Shown: positions 54,605-62,456 of the stretch, piece after piece
How the letters are laid out: every line of letters starts with the position of its first letter
How positions within the stretch are numbered: position 1 is the stretch's first letter
Assembly (NCBI RefSeq): GCF_000292245.2
Contig: NZ_ALPT02000003.1
Coordinates: 1-64,000 of the forward strand
Length of the DNA stretch: 64,000 nucleotides
Source of the DNA: Alkalihalobacillus alcalophilus ATCC 27647 = CGMCC 1.3604
GTDB lineage: Bacteria; Bacillota; Bacilli; Bacillales; Bacillaceae_D
Direction of reading: 5' to 3'
Made by a program: the position numbers and the translations under genes
The notes under the pieces: model-generated
What the model was told of the DNA's origin: nothing
Seen by the model: the letters and a program-made list of their open reading frames with translations, nothing else
Database searches by the model: none

Positions 54605-55306
54605 TTATCTTTCTTCTCCATCTGTTTGGAAGCCTTCAAAAGTCCAAGTAAGATCTAAGTCTAAATCTTGAAGATCGTTTTGGGCTTTACCCGTATCATT
54701 AAATCTAAATTGCACGGTAAAGTCTGCTGTCTCACCTGCTTTAATTCCTGTGATCTCCTCTGACACTTCACCAAATATAGGATCTACAGTAACCCATTTT
54801 CCAAATAGTGGCCAGATAATCCATTGCCAATATTCATAACCTTCTTCTAACATAATTTCTTCTAGATTTACCTTAGTTGCTAAGTCTTCTGGTGTTAAAT
54901 CACGTAAATCTTTTAAAGAGACTTCAAACAACACTTCATAATCTTCATCACCAGTCGTATTTTTAAGGAATTGAACATAAAGTTGTTCCGCGTATTTATT
55001 AGCTAATGGATTCGGAACCGCTTCACCATTTTTTGTCACTTTATACTCTGTCTTCAGATCGACATACTTCATATCCAAACTTCCGTTATTTTGAAGCTCA
55101 AATGACCTCGGCATCCAATCACCAGGTTTTATGTTTTCCATCGGAATTTGAACGGTTGGATCTACATCTAAAACAATTGTTCCTGACGCAAAAGTATTCG
55201 TTTGCGTCGCCGTATCACTAAAATAAGCAAACGTTCCTCCTCCGATTAATGAAATACCTAGTGCTGCTGTTAAGACACCCATCCCCAACTTTTTCTTAAT
55301 ACTCAT
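54605..55306 (-). CDS. tasA: TasA/CalY family matrix fibre protein
   Basis: From ATG 55306 the product has 233 residues. The start MSIKKKLGMGVLTAALGISL, the GGGTFAYFSDTATQ cleavage zone, TFASGTIVLDV and NIKPGDWMPRSFELQNNGSL are typical of TasA and camelysin. It is secreted, cut by SipW and assembled as matrix fibres; camelysins are also cell-surface proteases. Unlike B. subtilis, where tasA is last, here tasA leads the operon. Confidence 0.92.
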   Translation of the reverse strand: MSIKKKLGMGVLTAALGISLIGGGTFAYFSDTATQTNTFASGTIVLDVDPTVQIPMENIKPGDWMPRSFELQNNGSLDMKYVDLKTEYKVTKNGEAVPNPLANKYAEQLYVQFLKNTTGDEDYEVLFEVSLKDLRDLTPEDLATKVNLEEIMLEEGYEYWQWIIWPLFGKWVTVDPIFGEVSEEITGIKAGETADFTVQFRFNDTGKAQNDLQDLDLDLTWTFEGFQTDGEER

Positions 55307-55453
55307 AAATGATTCCATCCTTTCACCCTTTTGGGTATGTAGTTTTTATATGAACCTTTGCGATTACAAAGGTATCAACCGGTAAAACTATAACTCCAGA
55401 ATTAATTCCTTTTACAGAACAAAAACCGCTAATAACTCACTTGATTTGTTCTG

Positions 55454-55545
55454 TATAACGAACTGTTAACCCTAGTATATTTCATGTGAAAGAGAAAGGC
55501 AAAATAGTAAAATCACGCAAAATACCTATATAACGAACAAATAAC
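55454..55545 (-). promoter_or_regulatory. tasA promoter framed by two 17-bp direct repeats
   Basis: On the minus strand TTGCCT-N17-TATACT (window 55474-55502) is a good sigma-A promoter about 170 bp upstream of tasA. TATAACGAAC followed by TGTTAAC or AAATAAC occurs at 55454-55470 and 55529-55545, one on each side of the promoter, 75 bp apart (about seven turns). This would suit repression by looping or a cooperative regulator. It is unlike the SinR box (GTTCTYT). Confidence 0.68.
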
Positions 55546-55620
55546 TTTCAATTACTCTCATTTACTCTATTTTAATAACTTTTTCACAATATTATTTAAA
55601 TTCATTCTTTTTAGCGAACA

Positions 55621-55656
55621 AAAAAATCGACAGGTGCTGCCACCTGTCGATTTTTT
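55621..55656 (-). terminator. Terminator of the dhaKLM operon, overlapping the dhaM stop
   Basis: AAAAAATCGACAGGTG pairs perfectly with CACCTGTCGATTTTTT around CTGC. The stem contains the GACAGGTG motif also seen at several other places in the window. Confidence 0.92.
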
Positions 55657-56062
55657 AGCTTGTCGGAATTTTGGGTATTCCCCTCACCATTTGTGCAGCT
55701 TCTTTTACTTCCTCTACCTCACTGCCGAAACCAGCTTCTACAACGGCTGCATAACCTCCTTCCAAAATGGGAGCATCGGCAATACATACATTTGATGCAT
55801 CATCCAATAATTCTATTGCCATTTCAGAATTCATTAATGCACTCCCTAAATCAAACAAAATTACGACACCTTTCTCCGTATAGACGGACTCAATTGCCTT
55901 TTTTATATCAAGTGCATTTGTCCCAATTCCTCCACCTGGTTCACCACCAGCAATTGCGATCTTCACATCTGGCTGCATTTCCGTCATTAATGCTTGCAAC
56001 CCTTTTACAATATGATAGCTATGAGACACAAAAACAAGGCTGACTCTGTCTATCTTACTCAC
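55655..56062 (-). CDS. dhaM: PTS-dependent dihydroxyacetone kinase, phosphotransfer subunit
   Basis: The 135-residue EIIA-mannose-like protein carries the phosphorylated His in FVSHSYHIVKG and the family blocks IAGGEPGGGIGTNALDI and LFDLGSALMNSEMAIELL. It passes phosphate from HPr to DhaL-ADP. It is the single-domain form without fused HPr/EI parts. Overlaps dhaL by 8 bp. Confidence 0.95.
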   Translation of the reverse strand: MSKIDRVSLVFVSHSYHIVKGLQALMTEMQPDVKIAIAGGEPGGGIGTNALDIKKAIESVYTEKGVVILFDLGSALMNSEMAIELLDDASNVCIADAPILEGGYAAVVEAGFGSEVEEVKEAAQMVRGIPKIPTS

Positions 56063-56687
56063 CCCTTTTCGCTAATGTTTCGGCCAAGCTTAAAAAGAGC
56101 AAGTAAGATGAATAGGCACCTGCATCGATATGACCAACAGAGCGCTTTCCTAAATAAGCAGCTCGGCCTTTTTTAGCTTCTAAAATTTCGGTTGCCTTCA
56201 TACAACTTTCTGCTGTTGCCCGCATTTTCTCGTGATTCAAGCTATTGGCTTTTTCTAGTTCAGCGACTACAGGTGACCAGACATCGATCATCGTTTTTTC
56301 ACCAAGGACAGCCTTCCCCCGCTGCCTAAGTGCCTTTTCGCCTTCTCTTAAAGCAGAAATGAACAGAGCGTCTTTAATTGTCTCTTCTATCCCTAACGTT
56401 TGAGAAATTTTTAAAAAAGCACTTCCATAAAGAGGTCCAGATGCCCCACCTATTTTAGAAATGAACGTCATCGCGACTGCTTTTAATACATTTCCTGGAC
56501 AAGTAAACGTTTTAGCTTCAAGCACTTTCACTGCCTCTGCTGTACCTCTTGCCATATTGTGGCCATGGTCGCCGTCTCCAATCGCTTGATCTAAATCAGT
56601 TAAATAGCTCTTTTCGCTTGAGATTTTTTCTTGAAATTTTTTTATCCACCATTTAACCTCGATAGTATTCACGTTCTTCACCTCCAT
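56055..56687 (-). CDS. dhaL: Dihydroxyacetone kinase, ADP-binding subunit
   Basis: The 210-residue helical-barrel protein holds ADP-Mg with DQAIGDGDHGHNMARG (about 33-48) and GGASGPLYGSAF (about 75-86). It transfers phosphate from DhaM to dihydroxyacetone bound by DhaK. It lies 8 bp after dhaK. Confidence 0.95.
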   Translation of the reverse strand: MEVKNVNTIEVKWWIKKFQEKISSEKSYLTDLDQAIGDGDHGHNMARGTAEAVKVLEAKTFTCPGNVLKAVAMTFISKIGGASGPLYGSAFLKISQTLGIEETIKDALFISALREGEKALRQRGKAVLGEKTMIDVWSPVVAELEKANSLNHEKMRATAESCMKATEILEAKKGRAAYLGKRSVGHIDAGAYSSYLLFLSLAETLAKRGE

Positions 56688-56695
56688 TTTACCCC

Positions 56696-57691
56696 TTATC
56701 GTTTAAATGCTACTGTATCAGCCTCTTGTTTTAAAAGTGTCTTCAACTGGTCGTCCAAACGTAAAATCGTAATCGATACACCAGACATTTCAAGTGAGGT
56801 CATCCATTCACCTACAATCGTATCGACTACTTGAAGTTTCTTCTTATCTAACAGGGCCTTTAAATTGTAATGTAAGACATAAAGCTCCATCAGCGGTGTC
56901 GCTCCAAGTCCATTCACCAAAATCGCTACTTCTTCTCTTTCTTGGAGATTTAAGTCATTATTCACTTTTTGAAATAGCACTTCTGCTAATTCCTTCGCCG
57001 TTAAAATCTTTGTCCGCTCGACCCCTGGTTCCCCATGAATCCCCGTCCCAATCTCTATTTCATTTTCTGCGAGCTGAAAACCTGGTTTGCCTGAAGCTGG
57101 TACCGTACAAGGCGTTAGTGACATACCCATAGATTTGACATTTTGAATGACCTTATTTGCTACGGATTCTACTTGTTCAAGTGATGCCCCATTTGCAGCG
57201 AGGGCACCAGCAATTTTATGCACAAGAACGGTCCCAGCAATTCCCCTGCGTCCACTCGTAAATGAACTATCTTCAACGGCTACGTCATCGTTAACAATGA
57301 CCTGTCGAACTTTAATTCCGTCTATCTCGGCCATTTCAGCAGCCATTTCAAAGTTCATGACATCACCGGTGTAATTTTTAATAATGAGCAGAACTCCTTT
57401 ACCCCCATGTACTGCCTTAATCGCTTCATAAATTTGATCCGGTGTTGGAGATGTGAATACCTCACCTGCGACAGCCGCATCGAGCATTCCTTCCCCTACA
57501 AATCCTCCATGTGCCGGTTCGTGTCCACTTCCACCGCCGCTAACAATTCCTACCTTCCCGTTAACAGGTGCCTCTTTTCGTACGAGCACTGTCGTTCCTT
57601 TTAAACGGCGTAATCTATCAGGATGAGCCGCGACCATTCCTTCCAGCATCTCATCCACTACTGCTTCCACATCGTTTAAGATTTTTTTCAT
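56696..57691 (-). CDS. dhaK: Dihydroxyacetone kinase, substrate-binding subunit
   Basis: The 331-residue protein binds dihydroxyacetone; the substrate region GIVSGGGSGHEPAHGGFVG (about 48-66) contains His57 and His61, and GTGIHGEPGVER is also conserved. First gene of dhaKLM. Together with the glp genes nearby it gives the cell two routes from C3 polyols to dihydroxyacetone phosphate. A probable cre lies upstream. Confidence 0.95.
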   Translation of the reverse strand: MKKILNDVEAVVDEMLEGMVAAHPDRLRRLKGTTVLVRKEAPVNGKVGIVSGGGSGHEPAHGGFVGEGMLDAAVAGEVFTSPTPDQIYEAIKAVHGGKGVLLIIKNYTGDVMNFEMAAEMAEIDGIKVRQVIVNDDVAVEDSSFTSGRRGIAGTVLVHKIAGALAANGASLEQVESVANKVIQNVKSMGMSLTPCTVPASGKPGFQLAENEIEIGTGIHGEPGVERTKILTAKELAEVLFQKVNNDLNLQEREEVAILVNGLGATPLMELYVLHYNLKALLDKKKLQVVDTIVGEWMTSLEMSGVSITILRLDDQLKTLLKQEADTVAFKR

Positions 57692-57741
57692 TGTTACTTC
57701 CCCCTTTAGGATTAAATGAACTTAAGATACAAAACTCTCAT

Positions 57742-57755
57742 AGTAAGCGATTTCA
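57742..57755. promoter_or_regulatory. Probable cre site upstream of dhaK
   Basis: On the minus strand TGAAATCGCTTACT matches TGWAANCGNTNWCA at 13 of 14 positions, 51 bp before the dhaK start. It suggests CcpA repression, like the cre at glpF. The rest of the 57692-58005 gap holds the dhaK promoter zone and one terminator. Confidence 0.7.
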
Positions 57756-57907
57756 GAAAAACTAATAAGAATTTTGAATTATTCTTTAAGCTTGTAATAT
57801 CCTATTTTTAGTACTGAAGTTTTATGTATAATGTGATAACAATATTCTAAAATCTCTATATGCTGTGGGGCTTTTTCAAAGAGACGCACAAAATTTGGAC
57901 AAAATAA

Positions 57908-57936
57908 AAAACCTCCTATCATTAGGAAGCTTTTCT
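57908..57936. terminator. Bidirectional terminator between dhaK promoter region and 58006 gene
   Basis: AAAACCTCCT pairs with AGGAAGCTTTT with a mismatch, and both flanks are A- or T-rich. Confidence 0.7.
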
Positions 57937-58005
57937 ACTTGTACCTGTTTCGACATTTCCCGAGAAATATCGAACGCCTTTTCTAATTTACAACAAACAA
58001 ATAAG

Positions 58006-58251
58006 TTAGCTAAAATCTCCATTAAGGTATTTAGATAATAGCTTCCTTTCTACATACTCCCTGCCCTCAGGAGATAAATGAGTTCGCTCATAGTGAATAA
58101 TATCTCCAAACACTCTATCTGCTAAAAATTTCACTTCACCAGTAAATGATGCATCCAACTTGGCATCATAACCGGATATTTGCACAAAAACCGATTGATG
58201 ACCCGTACGAACAAAATCTATTACGTTGACACTATGCTTTTTCTGATGCAC
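58006..58251 (-). CDS. Hypothetical protein, 81 residues
   Basis: A GTG at 58251, 7 bases after GGAGGG, is the best start; the frame is open further upstream but overlaps the yesL-like gene. The product (MHQKKHSVNVIDFVRTGHQS start, LSPEGREYVERKLLSKYLNG near the end) is soluble with mixed strands and a C-terminal helix. No family recognised. Confidence 0.6.
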   Translation of the reverse strand: MHQKKHSVNVIDFVRTGHQSVFVQISGYDAKLDASFTGEVKFLADRVFGDIIHYERTHLSPEGREYVERKLLSKYLNGDFS

Positions 58252-58252
58252 A

Positions 58253-58923
58253 TTAATTCCCTCCAAGTTTCGACAGGTGTCTGTCATCTGTCGAAACCAT
58301 GTTTCTTTTTTTATTTTCAATACGATTATAAGCTAATATAGTAGACCACATTAGAAAAGTCGCAATCGCACTTCCAAAAAAGAATAAAGTTAAACCAGGT
58401 ATAAAATTAAATAGATAATAAACAGCTACCAATCCCGCTGCCATAAAGATTATAATATGTGGATTGATAAAAGAAACTAATAAACTCTGTTTAAAGTAAT
58501 GAAGAAACTTCAAATCAAGATGAACATACAATGGAAATATAAGCATTAATAAAGCTAAATAAAAGAGTCCTATAAATACCAGACCAAAACTCAATAATGT
58601 ATGAACCATTCCTGAAATCGTCCCTAAATAAATAAAGTTTATTACAAGAACATAACCAAAAACAACTAAAATAAGTCCAATGATATTTGATTTTATAAAT
58701 TCCGTTTTAAAAACGTTAAAAAAGTTTTAAAGATCGGTACACTCTCTTCTTTCATTAACAGCATCCTTATGACCGTAAACATCGCTACTGTAGCTGGCAT
58801 AAAACCGACAATAAACAAGCCTATTATCATAAAAAGTAGCCATAGTAAATTTATATAAGCTAAACGCATAATCCAATCTGAGATTGTATATAGCGGTGAA
58901 TCTGCCCAACTTCTTTGCATCAT
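58253..58923 (-). pseudogene. YesL-like (DUF624) membrane protein, frameshifted
   Basis: The first frame gives MMQRSWADSPLYTISDWIMR, two membrane segments and KTFLTFLKRNL before a stop. The next frame continues TEFIKSNIIGLILVVFGYVL and then MVHTLLSFGLVFIGLFYLAL with four more segments. One more A in the A6 run at 58718-58723 (window strand) would give KTFFNVFKTEF and a protein of about 224 residues, the DUF624 length. YesL-like proteins occur with carbohydrate ABC systems and glycosidases, as here. Confidence 0.82.
58269..58299. repeat. GACAGGTG-type hairpin inside the end of the yesL-like gene
   Basis: GTTTCGACAG and CTGTCGAAAC are perfect complements around an 11-base loop. It encodes part of the last residues (STDDRHLSK) of the yesL-like frame and shares the GACAG-CTGTC core with other copies in the window. 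Confidence 0.55.
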
Positions 58924-58970
58924 TATCACCTTCTCTACAAATAGTATTAATTTCGATACTAACGAGTCGA

Positions 58971-59507
58971 TTAAGACTCACCATCTATCATAGCCTCTAA
59001 TAGATTAAGACCATATGAATAAAAAGGTCGTTCCTTTATCATCACAGCAATATAAGAGCTTGGTTCAGCGATTTCTAAATGTTGAAAAAAACTAGTATCG
59101 CTATTAACAGTTATTGCATATACATGTTCTTCTCCTGTTTGCTCATTTGTTCCTATATGTTGATTTTCTTCTTCAACAACCGCTCCAATCGAATCAAGAG
59201 GATGTAAAATAACCGGATCAAAAATGATCGGAAACAGCGATTTCTCAACTAAGTATATATCTCCTTCACCCGCTACCATTTCTACCGTTAGTTTTTCCGG
59301 AGAAGGTAAAAACATTTGCACTTCCATGCTCATACCTTGATCATTATTGACAGCTTCAAAATAAGCTTCAATCTGTTCAGTATATGAAAAGGGAAGATCA
59401 GAAAACACCATCATATTTAAGTGCTCCTTCTCACTAGAATCGCTACAGCCCGAAATAAATAGCCATAATACTACCAAAACCAAACCTACACAATACTTAC
59501 CCTTCAA
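58971..59507 (-). CDS. Lipoprotein, possibly a sugar-system component
   Basis: A TTG at 59507 after AGGTGATAAC is the likely start (178 residues). The lipobox LFISGC is preceded by a hydrophobic stretch, so it is anchored by lipid at the outer membrane face. The rest is soluble (FSDLPFSYTEQIEAYFEAVN, EGDIYLVEKSLFPIIFDPVI) and resembles the first lobe of an extracellular solute-binding protein but is too short to be complete. It precedes the yesL-like gene by 47 bp. Confidence 0.7.
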   Translation of the reverse strand: MKGKYCVGLVLVVLWLFISGCSDSSEKEHLNMMVFSDLPFSYTEQIEAYFEAVNNDQGMSMEVQMFLPSPEKLTVEMVAGEGDIYLVEKSLFPIIFDPVILHPLDSIGAVVEEENQHIGTNEQTGEEHVYAITVNSDTSFFQHLEIAEPSSYIAVMIKERPFYSYGLNLLEAMIDGES

Positions 59508-59545
59508 GTTATCACCTGCTTTTCTATACAAATGAAAGAGGAAAA

Positions 59546-59592
59546 GGGGCTGCCACCTAAGATTGTTAATCTCCTAACAAGCAGTCCCTTTC
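59546..59592 (-). terminator. Terminator of the GH3 gene
   Basis: AAAGGGACTGC on the minus strand pairs with GCAGCCCCTTT with one mismatch around a long loop. Confidence 0.6.
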
Positions 59593-59604
59593 TTTTCTGT
59601 TCTT

Positions 59605-62418
59605 TTAAAGGAGCTGGAGTTTACTCACTTGTATATCCCCATTCAATATGAAGTACATATCACTCTCTTCTGGTAGGAGCGATAGTTCAACTTCCACTTC
59701 CTGCCAATCATCAGATTTTGGAAAACTAGCCTTGCCCATCATTTCTCCATCTAAACGGCCTAAGTGCACTCTTATTTCTCCTTCTTCTAAAAAAGAGAAA
59801 GCTGTGATCTTTATCTTTTGGCAAGGAATCGTTCCGTTCACTTGATGAAAAGCAATCCAACCTTGATTCCCTACTGTTCGTACACAATAATTTCTCCCTG
59901 CGTATTCATCAATAATTACATTCTCATAATCATCATAATTAAACGCAGACACACCATCATGTAAGTTGCGAGCCGGAATATTATCTCCATCAACCTGAAT
60001 TTCCGTACAACAAGCTATATTTTTAGAGGAACTTCCGATCAATAAACTATAAACTCCCTTTTCCACACAATATCTTTCTTGCGTGACATCCCAAAATTCG
60101 AGTTTTGAAATAGGTACAGTAAATTCAATCTGTTTTTTCTCGCCTGATTGAAGGTGAACTCTAGTAAAATCTAATAATGTTTTGAGCGGGCGTTTGACTC
60201 TAGAACGTTCTGCTCGTCCATAAAGTTGAACAACCTCATCCCCAGCAAATCTTCCTGTATTTTCTATACTGATCGTCACTTTCACTTGATCATCAGGTGA
60301 TAAAGTAGTCTCGTTCACTTGAATATTGCTGTAATTAAATGTCGTATAACTTAATCCGTGCCCAAAAGGATATAGGACTTCCCCTTCAAAATATTGATAA
60401 GTACGCTTTCCTTTAATAATATCGTAGTCCATGATATCAGGTAGCTGATCAACAGAACGATACCATGTCATACTTAGTCTACCAGCTGGATTATAATCTC
60501 CAAATAAAACGTCGGCGACTGCCTTTCCTAACTCTGGTCCAGCATGGGAAGTGTACATAATTCCACTTAAGTTCTCATTTGCCCAATTAAGAGCATATGG
60601 ATAACTACTTACAAGGACAGCGATTGTGTTTGGATTCACTTGTTTAACCGCTTGAAGCAACTTTTCTTGTTCAGGAGGTAAAACAATATCCTCACGATCT
60701 ATACACTCTTTTCCATTAATGAACGGATTATTTCCAAGAACCACGACTGCATAATCCTGCTCGGCTGCTGCTTTGACTGCTTCTTCAATCCCGGCTTCGA
60801 TTACTTCTATCTCATATTGAGCTCCTGTTTCCACCGACTCTTTATCATGCTCCTGCACAATTAATGATTGATCATCGGAAATAACGACTCGCTTTTCGTC
60901 CCAAGACTGAAGCCTATACATTCCCTCACTATTTTCTATAAATTGAAAGCTTTCTTTCACAAACCATCCTCTTGCCTCATCTGCAGTAGCTGTCATCATT
61001 GCTTCACCTACTGTCACATACTTTCCAGTTGATAGTGATTTTAAGGTTTGACTTCCCCAGCCCCAATCCGTCCATTCAAATATCTCTGCTTCCTCAACCT
61101 TACAGTTAGCCATCAATTTATGATTAAATGATTGATCTAACCCTATATAACTGCCTGTTTGGACTGAGCGAATTCTAATTAAGGGATTACCTGATTTATG
61201 GATCACCTTTTTATTTTGAAGTTTATGCTCGATTGCTTCCAATGCAGTGATCCGATAGGATGGCGTTCCACTATACCAATCAACTAGAACATCGTCTGAC
61301 AGTGGGCCAATGACAGCTATGGACTCAGTCGTCCCTTCATTTAAAGGTAAGAGACCATCATTCTTTAGCAAAACCACTTGTTCTTGGGCTGCTTGATAAG
61401 AAAGTTGCTTATGCTCTTTTGCAAGTAATTTCGATTCAGAGACAAAGGCATAGGGATTTCTTTCTTCATCAAACTCACCCAGCCTAAACCGTACTTTAAA
61501 AGTGTTAATGAGAGCCTTATCTAGATCAGCTTCTACAAGTAACCCTTTAGATAATGCATCTCTCATTGCTTGTAGCGAAATTTCCGCATCATCAGTAATA
61601 CTATCAATTCCGCTCTTAATCGTATCAGCTAACGCCTCTGAATAAGTTTCATAGTATTTATGATCATTAACAATTCCTACTACATCTCCTGCATCGCTTA
61701 CAATAAAGCCATCCATTCCCCATTCTTGTTTAACTACTTCCTCTACATAAGGATGAAGCAGAGCCGGTGTGCCATTAATCGAATTATAAGCTGTCATAAT
61801 GGACTTCGCTTTTCCTTCCACAATGGCTGGCTTAAATGCTTTAAGATAATACTCATGCATATTCCTTGGGTCAATACTAGCGGAACACTTATCTCGATTT
61901 ATCTCATTATTATTTCCAAGAAAATGCTTTAAAGTTGCGACAGACTTAAGATAATCGGGATCGTTCCCTTGCATTCCCTTTACTAGTTCTGTTGTTAATT
62001 GTCCCGTTAATTCGGGATCTTCGCCATAGGCTTCTTCTGTACGCCCCCAGCGTGGATCCCTTTCCATATCAACTGTTGGTGCCCAAAGGGTCAAACCATG
62101 TTTAGAAGGATCTTTTTGATAAAACACCCTTGCTTCATCGCCAATAACGGTTCCTATTTTATTCATTAAATCTTTGTTCCATGTGCTAGACAGTCCTATG
62201 TTTTGTGGAAATACCGTCGCTTCTCCTAACCAGGCAATTCCATGGGCCGCTTCTGTTCCTTGTTTATGAGCTTTAATTCCTAGCCTTTTAATTTCGGGCT
62301 GATGTTGCATCATTAATTCTATTTTTTCATCAAGTGTAAATCTGTTGACTAAATCTTTTACTCGGTCTTCTACTAATAGCTCTGTATTCTGAAATGGAAA
62401 TTTTACTGCTTGAGGCAC
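59605..62418 (-). CDS. Glycoside hydrolase family 3 with inserted beta-trefoil-like domain
   Basis: The 937-residue enzyme has the GH3 barrel (about 15-310) with nucleophile Asp242 in GFIVSDAGDV and the KHF motif at 164-166, then the GH3 C-terminal domain in two parts. Between them (about 390-545) lies an insert with IRIRSVQTGSYIGLDQSF and LKSLSTGKYVTVGEAMM, which looks like a fascin/beta-trefoil sugar-binding fold. A fibronectin-III-like domain (about 690-770) and a C-terminal beta-sandwich (about 795-937, CBM6-like) follow. Beta-xylosidase or beta-glucosidase activity is likely. No signal peptide, so it acts inside the cell. Confidence 0.9.
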   Translation of the reverse strand: MPQAVKFPFQNTELLVEDRVKDLVNRFTLDEKIELMMQHQPEIKRLGIKAHKQGTEAAHGIAWLGEATVFPQNIGLSSTWNKDLMNKIGTVIGDEARVFYQKDPSKHGLTLWAPTVDMERDPRWGRTEEAYGEDPELTGQLTTELVKGMQGNDPDYLKSVATLKHFLGNNNEINRDKCSASIDPRNMHEYYLKAFKPAIVEGKAKSIMTAYNSINGTPALLHPYVEEVVKQEWGMDGFIVSDAGDVVGIVNDHKYYETYSEALADTIKSGIDSITDDAEISLQAMRDALSKGLLVEADLDKALINTFKVRFRLGEFDEERNPYAFVSESKLLAKEHKQLSYQAAQEQVVLLKNDGLLPLNEGTTESIAVIGPLSDDVLVDWYSGTPSYRITALEAIEHKLQNKKVIHKSGNPLIRIRSVQTGSYIGLDQSFNHKLMANCKVEEAEIFEWTDWGWGSQTLKSLSTGKYVTVGEAMMTATADEARGWFVKESFQFIENSEGMYRLQSWDEKRVVISDDQSLIVQEHDKESVETGAQYEIEVIEAGIEEAVKAAAEQDYAVVVLGNNPFINGKECIDREDIVLPPEQEKLLQAVKQVNPNTIAVLVSSYPYALNWANENLSGIMYTSHAGPELGKAVADVLFGDYNPAGRLSMTWYRSVDQLPDIMDYDIIKGKRTYQYFEGEVLYPFGHGLSYTTFNYSNIQVNETTLSPDDQVKVTISIENTGRFAGDEVVQLYGRAERSRVKRPLKTLLDFTRVHLQSGEKKQIEFTVPISKLEFWDVTQERYCVEKGVYSLLIGSSSKNIACCTEIQVDGDNIPARNLHDGVSAFNYDDYENVIIDEYAGRNYCVRTVGNQGWIAFHQVNGTIPCQKIKITAFSFLEEGEIRVHLGRLDGEMMGKASFPKSDDWQEVEVELSLLPEESDMYFILNGDIQVSKLQLL

Positions 62419-62456
62419 TGAAATCTCTCCTTATGTGGCGATTTTTTAGACACCTT

